DNA from: Pacificispira sp033344895
GTDB taxonomy: Bacteria > Pseudomonadota > Alphaproteobacteria > UBA8366 > Aestuariispiraceae
Length of the DNA: 64,000 nt
Direction of reading: 5' to 3'
Assembly: GCA_965229685.1 (NCBI GenBank)
Contig: OZ245920.1
Location: 310,001-374,000, forward strand
The notes below the pieces were generated by a model. That model saw only the letters and a program-made list of their open reading frames with translations, searched no databases and had not been told where the DNA came from. This document shows positions 7,526 through 15,529 of the stretch, piece by piece; position 1 is the first letter of the stretch, and every line of letters begins with the position of its first letter. The position numbers and the translations under genes were made by a program.

Positions 7526-7679
7526 TCGAGCCGGCGCGGGCCCGTCGCTAACGGGTCGGATGCGCAGCGTCCCGGGGACGCGAAACAGGTAGCGTTTTCG
7601 ATATCGATAAAGGAGGGGCCGGACGGCCGGCGCAACAGGCGCTCGGACGGGACCGGTCAAAAAAAGGAAAGGGAGAGAC

Positions 7680-10562
7680 ATGCTCCGGAAAAAGACCAGC
7701 GGGGTTGCAAATGGCCCCCGTTCGGCAGCGGCCTTCACGGCCGTGTCCGGGAATGCGGTGGATCGACGTACCTTCCTGAAGCGCTCGGGCCTGACGGCCG
7801 GCGGGATCGCGGTGGCTGCCGCGGCTCCGGCGGGGCTGATGACCAAGCGTGCGGAAGCGGCGAACGCGCCCGGCACCGGCGAGAATGTCCAGACCGTAAA
7901 ATCGGTCTGCACGCATTGCTCCGTCGGCTGCACCGTCATGGCCGAGGTGGAAAACGGTGTTTGGACCGGGCAGGAGCCCGGCTTCGACAGCCCGTTCAAT
8001 CTCGGTGCCCATTGTGCGAAAGGGGCTTCGGTCCGCGAGCACGCCCATGGCGAACGTCGGCTGAAATATCCGACCAAGCTGGTGGACGGAAAATGGACGC
8101 AGGTTTCCTGGGATCAGGCGATCGAGGAAATCGGCGACAAGATGCTCGAAATCCGTGAGCAGTCGGGACCGGATTCGGTCTATTGGCTGGGCTCCGCGAA
8201 GCACAATAACGAGCAGTCCTATCTGTTCCGGAAGTTCTACGCCTTCTGGGGGACCAATAACGGGGACCACCAGGCGCGTATCTGTCACTCCACCACGGTC
8301 GCGGGTGTTGCCAACACCTGGGGCTATGGCGCGATGACGAACTCCTACAACGATATCCACAATTCGCGCGCCATCTTCCTGATCGGGGGCAACCCGGCGG
8401 AAGCGCATCCGGTCTCGCTGCTGCATCTGCTGCGGGCCAAGGAGATGAACAATGCGCCGATGATCGTGTGCGACCCGCGCTTCACGCGTACGGCCGCGCA
8501 TGCCGACGAATATGTCCGGTTCCGCCCGGGCACCGATGTCGGCCTGGTCTGGGGTATCCTGTGGCACATCTTCGAGAACGGCTGGGAAGACAAGGAATTC
8601 ATCCGCCAGCGTGTCTGGGGGATGGATCAGATCCGCACCGAGGTCGCCCGCTGGACTCCCGAGGAGACCGAACGTGTTACCGGCGTGCCGGGCTCGCAGC
8701 TGAAGCGTGTTGCGCGGACGCTGGTCAACAACCGTCCCGGCACCGTGATCTGGTGTATGGGCGGGACCCAACATACAAACGGCAACAACAACACCCGGGC
8801 CTACTGCATCCTGCAGCTGGCGCTTGGGAACATGGGCAAGGCTGGCGGCGGAACGAACATTTTCCGCGGCCATGACAACGTGCAGGGAGCGACCGATCTG
8901 GGCGTGCTCTGTCACACCCTGCCCGGTTATTACGGCGTGAAGGCCGGTGCCTGGAAGCACTGGTCCCGAGTCTGGGACGTGGACTACGACTACATGGTCG
9001 GACGGTTCGCTTCCAAGGATCTGATGGAAACCGCTGGCTTCCCGGTGTCGCGCTGGATCGACGGCGTGCTGGAAGACAAGGAAAACGTCGACCAGCCGGA
9101 CAATCTGCGGGCCATGGTGTTCTGGGGCCACGCCCCGAACTCGCAGACCCGTCTGCCGGAAATGAAGACGGCGATGGAAAAACTCGACCTGCTGGTCGTG
9201 GTGGATCCGTATCCGACGGTCTCGGCCGTGCTGCACGACCGCAAGGACGGCGTCTATCTGCTGCCGGCGGCGACGCAGTTCGAAACCTACGGCTCGGTGA
9301 CGGCGTCCAACCGGTCGCTGCAATGGCGTGAGAAGGTGGTCGAACCGCTGTTCGAATCACTGCCGGACCACACCATCATGTACAAGCTGGCCAAGAAGCT
9401 CGGCATGGCGGATGAGATGTTCAAGAACATCACCATCCAGGACAATGACGAGCCGCTGATCGAAGACATCACGCGGGAGTTTAACCGCGGTATGTGGACG
9501 ATCGGTTATACCGGTCAGTCGCCGGAACGTATGCGCAAGCATATGGAAAACCAGCATACCTTCGACCGGACGACGCTTCAGGCGATCGGCGGTCCTTGCG
9601 ACGGCGAATACTACGGTATGCCGTGGCCGTGCTGGGGGACGCCGGAAATGGGCCATCCGGGGACGCCGATCCTGTACGATCCGTCCAAGCCGGTGGCCGA
9701 AGGCGGTCTGACCTTCCGGGCGCGCTTCGGCGTGGAACGGGACGGCGACAACCTGCTGGCCGAAGGCTCGTATTCCGTGGGATCGGAAATCCAGGACGGG
9801 TATCCGGAATTCACCATGCAGATGCTGATGGATCTCGGCTGGGACGGTGATCTGACCGCGGAGGAAAGAGCCGCGATCGATGCCGTTGCCGGTCCGAAGA
9901 CGAACTGGAAGGTCGACCTGTCGGGCGGCATCCAGCGCGTTGCCATTCAGCACGGCTGCGCGCCCTTCGGGAACGCAAAGGCCCGCTGCGTGGTCTGGAA
10001 CTTCCCGGACCCTGTGCCGACCCACCGCGAGCCGCTGTATACGCCGCGCCGCGATCTGGTGGCGGACTATCCGACCTACGAGGATCGGAAGATGTACCGT
10101 CTGCCGACCCGCTATGCGTCGATCCAGCAGCAGGACTTCTCGAAGGACTTCCCGATCATCCTCACCTCCGGCCGGTTGGTCGAGTACGAGGGCGGCGGGG
10201 ACGAAACGCGGTCCAATCCGTGGCTTGCGGAACTGCAGCAGGACATGTTCGTCGAAATCAATCCGCGTGATGCCAACAATCTGGGCATCAAGGATGGCGA
10301 TCGTGTCTGGGTGCACAGTCCCGAAGGCGCCAAGGTCAACGTCATGGCGATGGTGACCGAACGTGTCGGCAATGGCGTGGTCTTCATGCCGTTCCATTTC
10401 GGTGGCTGGTACCAGGGTCAGGACCTCCGCGAAAAATATCCGGCAGGGGCGGATCCCTATGTGTTGGGTGAATCGTCGAACACGGCCCAGACCTATGGGT
10501 ACGACTCGGTGACCAACATGCAGGAGACCAAGTGTACCCTGTGCCGGATCGAACGCGCTTAA
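7680..10562 (+). CDS. fdhA: Formate dehydrogenase, catalytic (molybdopterin) subunit
   Basis: 960 residues. Tat signal with DRRTFLK at 28-34; 4Fe-4S motif C77, C80, C84, C112 (SVCTHCSVGC...HCAKG). The active-site metal ligand is Cys202 (RICHSTTVAG), where the E. coli enzymes have selenocysteine, so no SECIS is needed. The rest is a full bis-MGD domain, ending with the guanine-dinucleotide-binding domain (TSGRLVEYEGGGDETRSNPWLA). Oxidises formate to CO2 in the periplasm and passes electrons to FdhB. Clean GGGAGAGA ribosome site. Metal may be tungsten given tupABC next door (inference). First of the structural genes fdhA-fdhB-lipoprotein-fdhC. Confidence 0.96.
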   Translation: MLRKKTSGVANGPRSAAAFTAVSGNAVDRRTFLKRSGLTAGGIAVAAAAPAGLMTKRAEAANAPGTGENVQTVKSVCTHCSVGCTVMAEVENGVWTGQEPGFDSPFNLGAHCAKGASVREHAHGERRLKYPTKLVDGKWTQVSWDQAIEEIGDKMLEIREQSGPDSVYWLGSAKHNNEQSYLFRKFYAFWGTNNGDHQARICHSTTVAGVANTWGYGAMTNSYNDIHNSRAIFLIGGNPAEAHPVSLLHLLRAKEMNNAPMIVCDPRFTRTAAHADEYVRFRPGTDVGLVWGILWHIFENGWEDKEFIRQRVWGMDQIRTEVARWTPEETERVTGVPGSQLKRVARTLVNNRPGTVIWCMGGTQHTNGNNNTRAYCILQLALGNMGKAGGGTNIFRGHDNVQGATDLGVLCHTLPGYYGVKAGAWKHWSRVWDVDYDYMVGRFASKDLMETAGFPVSRWIDGVLEDKENVDQPDNLRAMVFWGHAPNSQTRLPEMKTAMEKLDLLVVVDPYPTVSAVLHDRKDGVYLLPAATQFETYGSVTASNRSLQWREKVVEPLFESLPDHTIMYKLAKKLGMADEMFKNITIQDNDEPLIEDITREFNRGMWTIGYTGQSPERMRKHMENQHTFDRTTLQAIGGPCDGEYYGMPWPCWGTPEMGHPGTPILYDPSKPVAEGGLTFRARFGVERDGDNLLAEGSYSVGSEIQDGYPEFTMQMLMDLGWDGDLTAEERAAIDAVAGPKTNWKVDLSGGIQRVAIQHGCAPFGNAKARCVVWNFPDPVPTHREPLYTPRRDLVADYPTYEDRKMYRLPTRYASIQQQDFSKDFPIILTSGRLVEYEGGGDETRSNPWLAELQQDMFVEINPRDANNLGIKDGDRVWVHSPEGAKVNVMAMVTERVGNGVVFMPFHFGGWYQGQDLREKYPAGADPYVLGESSNTAQTYGYDSVTNMQETKCTLCRIERA

Positions 10563-10578
10563 GAGGGAGGACTGAACT

Positions 10579-11172
10579 ATGGCACGTATGAAATTCCTCT
10601 GCGACGCGGAACGCTGCATCGAATGCAACGCCTGCGTCACGGCGTGCAAGAACGAGCATGAGGTCCCGTGGGGGATCAATCGCCGGCGGGTCGTCACCAT
10701 CAACGACGGCAAGCCGGGCGAGCGGTCCATCTCGGTCGCCTGCATGCATTGTTCGGATGCGCCGTGCATGGCGGTTTGCCCGGTGGATTGCTTCTACCAG
10801 ACCGAAGAAGGTGTGGTGCTGCACTCCAAGGATCTGTGCATCGGCTGCGGATACTGCTTCTACGCATGTCCGTTCGGTGCGCCTCAGTATCCTCAGGCGG
10901 GCAACTTCGGAAGCCGCGGCAAGATGGACAAATGCACCTTCTGCGCCGGCGGCCCCGAGGACAACATGTCTCAGGCGGAGTACCAGAAATACGGTCGCAA
11001 CCGTCTGGCCGAAGGCAAGTTGCCGCTTTGCGCGGAAATGTGTTCCACAAAGGCCCTTCTCGCGGGCGATGGGGATGTCATCTCCGACATCTACCGCGAA
11101 CGCGTGGTGTCTCGCGGCTTCGGCTCGGGCGCCTGGGGCTGGGGCACGGCCTACGAGCAGAAAGGTACCTGA
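10579..11172 (+). CDS. fdhB: Formate dehydrogenase, iron-sulfur (beta) subunit
   Basis: 197 residues with four 4Fe-4S cluster motifs: C13-C16-C19-C23 (CIECNACVTAC), CMHCSDAPCMAVC, CIGCGYCFYAC, and CTFC with a later CAEMC. It wires electrons from FdhA to the cytochrome b subunit. It has no signal peptide and is expected to be exported with FdhA through the Tat system (known for the family). Starts 16 bases after fdhA with GAGGGAGG as ribosome site. A terminator-like hairpin lies 72 bases after its stop. Confidence 0.95.
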   Translation: MARMKFLCDAERCIECNACVTACKNEHEVPWGINRRRVVTINDGKPGERSISVACMHCSDAPCMAVCPVDCFYQTEEGVVLHSKDLCIGCGYCFYACPFGAPQYPQAGNFGSRGKMDKCTFCAGGPEDNMSQAEYQKYGRNRLAEGKLPLCAEMCSTKALLAGDGDVISDIYRERVVSRGFGSGAWGWGTAYEQKGT

Positions 11173-11243
11173 TCGCGTCATCGGCGTGCCGTCCCGGGCT
11201 GTGTACCGGGCGGCACAATGATGGCCGGTTGATGCCGTCTCTG

Positions 11244-11282
11244 GAGGCGTCGGTGGCCGGTCCGGTTCCGGCGCCTCTTTTT
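11244..11282 (+). terminator. Terminator-like hairpin inside the fdh operon
   Basis: Arms GAGGCGTCGG (11244-11253) and CCGGCGCCTC (11268-11277) pair fully with one G-U, followed by TTTTT. It sits between fdhB and the lipoprotein/fdhC genes, so it may let only part of the transcripts continue and give more FdhAB than FdhC. Confidence 0.65.
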
Positions 11283-11335
11283 CCAGGACATGCGGCCGTC
11301 CGCCGCCCCTGAAAAACGAAGGTCGATCGATACCC

Positions 11336-11539
11336 ATGCAGTACCGACACATCAATCGCTCCCTGCTTCTGATTGCTGGAACGGCAGCTGTACTTTTTAC
11401 GGCGGGTTGCCGGGAAGAAGAGCAGGACCGCATCAAATTCTTCGAGCCGGGCGTCTATCAGGGCCAGCAGGATTCGGCATTGAGCGAAGACACGCTCGAT
11501 GCCCTGCGCGGCCGCGCCAGTCAGCAGAAGTCTCCCTGA
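11336..11539 (+). CDS. Small lipoprotein of the formate dehydrogenase operon
   Basis: 67 residues with a lipoprotein signal: positively charged start, hydrophobic SLLLIAGTAAVLFTAG, then the lipidated Cys25. The mature part is about 42 residues (REEEQDRIKFFEPGVYQGQQ...), acidic, without a known domain. Placed between fdhB and fdhC, it is likely an outer- or inner-membrane anchored accessory of the complex; no function is known to me. The ATG is in a CCCATGCAG context with weak ribosome site. Confidence 0.75.
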   Translation: MQYRHINRSLLLIAGTAAVLFTAGCREEEQDRIKFFEPGVYQGQQDSALSEDTLDALRGRASQQKSP

Positions 11540-11615
11540 CATATCGGGGACAGTCATCAAAAGCGCCGGGCAGGCGCGCCCGCGGCAGCCATGCCGCCGG
11601 ATCATGGAGGTTGGG

Positions 11616-12662
11616 ATGAAAGGCATGAGATTTCATCTGGTCGCGTTGACCGTTCTGGCGGCTGTGCTTTACCTGGCGCCGCAGGCATTCCCCGGTACCG
11701 GTGAAGCCTTGGCGCAGGCCCAGGGGCAGGTTCCGGGCGATGCGCTCGGCAGTTCCAGCGACTCCGAACTCTGGCGGGCCATTCGAGCCGGCGAAGGAAA
11801 CCTGATTCAGGCGGAAGGCAGCACATGGCGGGCGCTGCGGAACGGTCCGCTGTCGACCTATGGTGTCTGGGCCGTGGCCGGCATGTTGTTTCTGCTCGCC
11901 GCGTTTTTCCTGTTCCGCGGTCGCATCAAGATCGAACATGGACCCGCGGGCACGACGATCGAGCGTTTCAATCTGATCGAACGGTGTGGTCATTGGTTGA
12001 CCGCAGGCTCCTTCATCATTCTGGCGATCACCGGCCTGAACATTCTGTACGGCCGCTACATCCTGATTCCCGTGATTGGAAAGGACGCGTTCGCGACGAT
12101 TTCACTGGCGGGGAAATGGGTCCATAACTGGGTCGCCTTCGCCTTCATGGTCGGGCTGGTCATGATCTTCGTCATGTGGGTCGTCCACAACATTCCGAAC
12201 CGGCATGATCTGAAATGGATCGCCCAGGCAGGGGGGCTGTTCTCCAAGGGCACCCATCCCCCGGCGAAAAAGTTCAATGCCGGCCAGAAGATCGTTTTCT
12301 GGATCACGATCCTTGGCGGTCTTTCGCTCAGCCTCTCCGGTTGGGCGCTGCTGGATCCGTTCACGACAACCATGTTCGCCGACACCTTTGCCCTGCTGAA
12401 TGTGTTCGGGCTGGGGCTGCCCACCGACCTGACACCGATGCAGGAACAGCAACTGGCGCAGCTTTGGCATTCGGTCGTGTCGATGTTCATGATCGCGGTG
12501 ATCCTTGCGCATATCTATATCGGATCCCTGGGCATGGAAGGCGCATTCGACGCCATGGGCAGCGGACAGGTCGACCTGAACTGGGCGAAGGAGCACCATT
12601 CCCTCTGGGTCGAAGAAATGCAGTCCAAGCAGTCATCCGGACAGCACGCGCCAGCCGAGTAA
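11616..12662 (+). CDS. fdhC: Formate dehydrogenase, cytochrome b (gamma) subunit
   Basis: 348 residues from ATG 11616, chosen for GGAGG five bases upstream; the longer frame from 11499 overlaps the lipoprotein gene. An N-terminal signal-like helix and a periplasmic stretch precede the classic FDH gamma core: ERCGHWLTAGSFIILAITGL (heme His about 126), KWVHNWVAFAFMVGLVMIF, the HNIPNRHDLKW loop, and LWHSVVSMFMIAVILAHIYIG. It holds two hemes b and delivers electrons to the quinone pool. Final structural subunit; the WD40-cytochrome gene follows at 43 bases. Confidence 0.93.
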   Translation: MKGMRFHLVALTVLAAVLYLAPQAFPGTGEALAQAQGQVPGDALGSSSDSELWRAIRAGEGNLIQAEGSTWRALRNGPLSTYGVWAVAGMLFLLAAFFLFRGRIKIEHGPAGTTIERFNLIERCGHWLTAGSFIILAITGLNILYGRYILIPVIGKDAFATISLAGKWVHNWVAFAFMVGLVMIFVMWVVHNIPNRHDLKWIAQAGGLFSKGTHPPAKKFNAGQKIVFWITILGGLSLSLSGWALLDPFTTTMFADTFALLNVFGLGLPTDLTPMQEQQLAQLWHSVVSMFMIAVILAHIYIGSLGMEGAFDAMGSGQVDLNWAKEHHSLWVEEMQSKQSSGQHAPAE

Positions 12663-12705
12663 CGACGAGGGGCGGTACCGCAGTCATGAGCGGGAGAGCG
12701 TTTTC

Positions 12706-14064
12706 ATGACCGGCAAAGTGTCGCGCTCTGTCGCTCTGGCGGTTGCCTGCATGATTGTTGGCCTGTGCCTGGGCCGCATCGGATCGGCCCAGGCGGACTT
12801 CATCGGTCACGGCGCGCCAGTGCGCGATGTGGTCCTGTCACCGGACGGGCAATTTGCCGCCACGGCAGGATTCGACGATCTGGCCATTTTGTGGTCGGTG
12901 GACAGCCGTGAGCAGTTGACCCGGTTCTATGGCCATGAGGCGGGGGTGAACGCCGTCGCCTTCCTGCCGGCCGCGGCAGGCGCAGAGCGACCGCGTGTCG
13001 TGACGGCCAGCGATGATGGAACCGCCCGTATCTGGAACGGCGATACGGGTCGGGAATTGCTCACCCTCTCCGGACACACCAAGAAAGTGGTTGCCGTCGC
13101 GGCTTCGCCGGACGGGAAACTGGTGGCAACGGCATCCTGGGACCGTACGGTGCGCCTTTGGGACGCGGAAACAGGCCGGTCGTTGCAGGTGCTCGAGGGC
13201 CATGACAACAGCGTCAACGATCTGGTTTTCTCCCCGGATGGTGCGGACGTCATTTCGGCGGGCTATGACGGCGATGTCTGGATCTGGCCCCTGAAGGAAG
13301 GGGAGCCTTTCCGCTTCTCCCGTGTCGGATTCCCCATCAATGCCCTGGCGATTTCCGGGGATGGGGCGACACTGGTTACCGGTTCCGCCGACAAGACGGT
13401 TCGCGTCTGGAACCGCGAGACAGGCGAGATGACCCGTGAACTGGTGGAACCCCATGATGGCGCGGTGCTGACCGTTGCCGTATCCCGGGACGGTCGTGCG
13501 ATCGCGTCCGGCGGGGTCGGCGGAACGCTGCTGATCTGGGACGGGGAAACTGCGCCGCGCATATCCCTGCAGATCGAGCATTACCGAGCAGTCTGGGCGC
13601 TGGATTTTGCACCGGACGGACGTCACATCTACGCGGCGGGCATCGATTCCGTCGTGCGCGCCTGGCGTACTGCCGATGGACAGTCTGTCATTGGGGAGGC
13701 CACCCGTTTCCGCCCCGTCGAGCGGGTGTCTCGCGCCTTGGCGGACTCTCAGGACCCGGTGGAGCGCGGCAGCTTCCAGTTCCGCAAATGCGCAATATGC
13801 CATGCCCTGGAAGATGGCGGCCCGCCACGGTCAGGGCCCAGCCTTGCCGGATTGTTCGGCCGACGGGCCGGGACGCATCCGGGATACGACTTTTCCGATG
13901 CCCTGGATGGCAGCGATGTGATCTGGACGGAGGAAACGGTTGATCTGTTGTTCGACATCGGGCCGGACAAGATGTTCCCCGGCACCAAGATGCCCGTGCA
14001 GCGCCTGACTGACCCGCGCGACAGGCGTGATCTTGTCGAGTTCCTGAAGCAGGCGACGGACTGA
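12706..14064 (+). CDS. Secreted WD40 beta-propeller fused to a c-type cytochrome domain
   Basis: 452 residues. Signal peptide ends near residue 30 (GSAQA-DF). Residues of about 33-330 are a series of WD40 repeats (GHGAPVRDVVLSPDGQ, GHTKKVVAVAASPDGK, GHDNSVNDLVFSPDG and more). Residues of about 350-450 are a class I cytochrome c: heme motif CAICH at 362-366, GPSLAGLFGRRAG, and Met 423 or 429 (MFPGTKM) as sixth ligand. A periplasmic electron carrier with a docking propeller is the natural reading. The position 43 bases after fdhC suggests it accepts electrons from, or docks onto, the formate dehydrogenase (inference). Such fusions exist in proteobacteria but have no assigned role that I know. 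Confidence 0.85.
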   Translation: MTGKVSRSVALAVACMIVGLCLGRIGSAQADFIGHGAPVRDVVLSPDGQFAATAGFDDLAILWSVDSREQLTRFYGHEAGVNAVAFLPAAAGAERPRVVTASDDGTARIWNGDTGRELLTLSGHTKKVVAVAASPDGKLVATASWDRTVRLWDAETGRSLQVLEGHDNSVNDLVFSPDGADVISAGYDGDVWIWPLKEGEPFRFSRVGFPINALAISGDGATLVTGSADKTVRVWNRETGEMTRELVEPHDGAVLTVAVSRDGRAIASGGVGGTLLIWDGETAPRISLQIEHYRAVWALDFAPDGRHIYAAGIDSVVRAWRTADGQSVIGEATRFRPVERVSRALADSQDPVERGSFQFRKCAICHALEDGGPPRSGPSLAGLFGRRAGTHPGYDFSDALDGSDVIWTEETVDLLFDIGPDKMFPGTKMPVQRLTDPRDRRDLVEFLKQATD

Positions 14065-14136
14065 CACAAGCCCGGGAGAGCTGGTTTCGGCTCGGTTGTC
14101 ACGGAACTTTCCCATTCATTTTATGATTTTGTTAAC

Positions 14137-14168
14137 GCTCCCCCTGATAGTCAGTTATCGGGGCGAGC
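14137..14168. other. Hairpin between the WD40-cytochrome gene and the next gene
   Basis: GCTCCCCCTGATA at 14137-14149 pairs with TATCGGGGCGAGC at 14156-14168 with one mismatch and one G-U, around a 6-base loop. No T-run follows. It could end the fdh transcript or act in the leader of the gene at 14188. Confidence 0.4.
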
Positions 14169-14187
14169 GGGATCAAACCGATGAGAA

Positions 14188-15408
14188 ATGACTGTGACAC
14201 CGGAACAAACGAAATTCGTAGATTCGACCGTTTCCGCCCTGCGCGCTCAACTGGGGGACTGTTCAGCTGACGAGAAGCGGGGAGTCCTGGAAGAACTTCT
14301 GTCCCTGCTTCGGCAATTGAAGACGTCCCGCCATCCTGCGGCGGCGCCGCTGGCCGCTGCGGTTGGCCGCGACATCATCCCACTCTTCGAAGCAGGATCG
14401 GAGGCATCGGACCGCTACCAGTTCGAGCTGGAGGAAACGCGCGTGGCGGACATCGTCGCACGTCATGCAGCCGGTTCCATGAGCGTGTTCCGCGCCACGG
14501 ACTACATCAAGGACCCACTGCCCTACGCGGCGGCCTTCCGGTTCTGGCAGCCGCCCTGCTTCATGAGCCCCGACTTCGAAGACGGGCTGCGCGACCTCTT
14601 TCTCGATGTCCTGCGGACCGCCGGACGCACCCAACTGGCGGAAGCCAATTTCTACAAACCCCTTGCCGAAGCCGCCGGTGACGAAGTCGCTCTGGAAAGC
14701 GTGGCGGAAAATATTCGCCCGAACGCGGTCCGGTTCCTCATGGATACGATGGCCGGCATTCGGAAAAACGACCGGCCGTACCAGTATCTTTGCCTGGAAC
14801 GGCTCAAATCGCATTCGATCCGGAATCGCTACCACCTCTACAACGATCTCGACTTCGCCTTCCTGGAATCGGTGATCCAACTGCCTGAAATTCAAGTGCA
14901 GCGGATCCACAAGAAGGTACAGGAAGCCTGGGACCAGGACCTTTCGCGCGAACAGTTTGTCGCCGAATTGGAATCTCTCGAGGCGGAATCGGATTCATAC
15001 ATCCTCGACTGTGCAATCCTGTCGGCCTTCTATCATCGACAGGGATGCCGCATGGATTTCAGCGCCCTTTACCACACCCTGATCGGGGCGGAACGCAGCA
15101 TCGAAGTCGCACAGTCGTTGCGGGTGGTGCTGACCGGTGAGTTGATGCGTATTCCCAATCGTCTGGCCTATGAACTGGCCGAAGGGGACGAGGGACAGGC
15201 GGCCGATCGATTTGATTTGCTGGTGGCGGTGCTGGCCGCGATCGGCAAGGCGGAATTGCCGGGGCTCGAGGATCAGATCCTGGCGTTGATCTGGGGGCGC
15301 GACGACCTGCGTGAACTGATTGACTGGATCAATCGGGGCTGCCCGGCCGAGGATCTGCCGAAGCTTCTTGAAGTCGCCCCGGAAACGGCGCAGCGCAAAC
15401 AGGCTTAG
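14188..15408 (+). CDS. Protein of unknown function, helical, 406 residues
   Basis: A cytoplasmic-looking protein without signal peptide, membrane segment or repeats that I recognise. It is predicted to be mostly helical and fairly acidic. Conserved-looking patches are ATDYIKDPLPYAAAFRFWQPP (around 110-130), NRYHLYNDLDFAFLESVIQLPE (about 210-232) and the C-terminal EDQILALIWGRDDLRELIDWINRG. Codon use matches its neighbours. The gene stands alone between the fdh island and a membrane protein gene, preceded by a hairpin at 14137. I cannot name a family. Confidence 0.75.
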   Translation: MTVTPEQTKFVDSTVSALRAQLGDCSADEKRGVLEELLSLLRQLKTSRHPAAAPLAAAVGRDIIPLFEAGSEASDRYQFELEETRVADIVARHAAGSMSVFRATDYIKDPLPYAAAFRFWQPPCFMSPDFEDGLRDLFLDVLRTAGRTQLAEANFYKPLAEAAGDEVALESVAENIRPNAVRFLMDTMAGIRKNDRPYQYLCLERLKSHSIRNRYHLYNDLDFAFLESVIQLPEIQVQRIHKKVQEAWDQDLSREQFVAELESLEAESDSYILDCAILSAFYHRQGCRMDFSALYHTLIGAERSIEVAQSLRVVLTGELMRIPNRLAYELAEGDEGQAADRFDLLVAVLAAIGKAELPGLEDQILALIWGRDDLRELIDWINRGCPAEDLPKLLEVAPETAQRKQA

Positions 15409-15421
15409 CCCGCGCACATCA

Positions 15422-15463
15422 AGCTTTGGGTCCCGTGTCCGGTTGCGCGGACCGTGCAAAGCT
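15422..15463. other. Hairpin after the 406-residue protein gene
   Basis: AGCTTTG at 15422-15428 pairs with CAAAGCT at 15457-15463, enclosing a second stem GTCCG/CGGAC. No T-run. A possible factor-assisted end of the upstream transcript. Confidence 0.35.
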
Positions 15464-15529
15464 CCTAAACAGCTTGGGGCTAGGCACTATCTTGGGGACG
15501 GCCTCTTGATCAGGCATGCATTTTCGGGA

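Noticed and set aside
8283..8285. Selenocysteine at the FdhA active site
   Set aside because: The codon is TGT (Cys), not TGA; no recoding.
7548..9323. 591-codon open frame antisense to fdhA
   Set aside because: Low-complexity, arginine-rich shadow of a conserved gene; no ribosome site or family resemblance.
9357..10769. 470-codon open frame antisense to fdhA/fdhB
   Set aside because: Shadow of the fdh genes; a GC-rich codon bias keeps such frames open.
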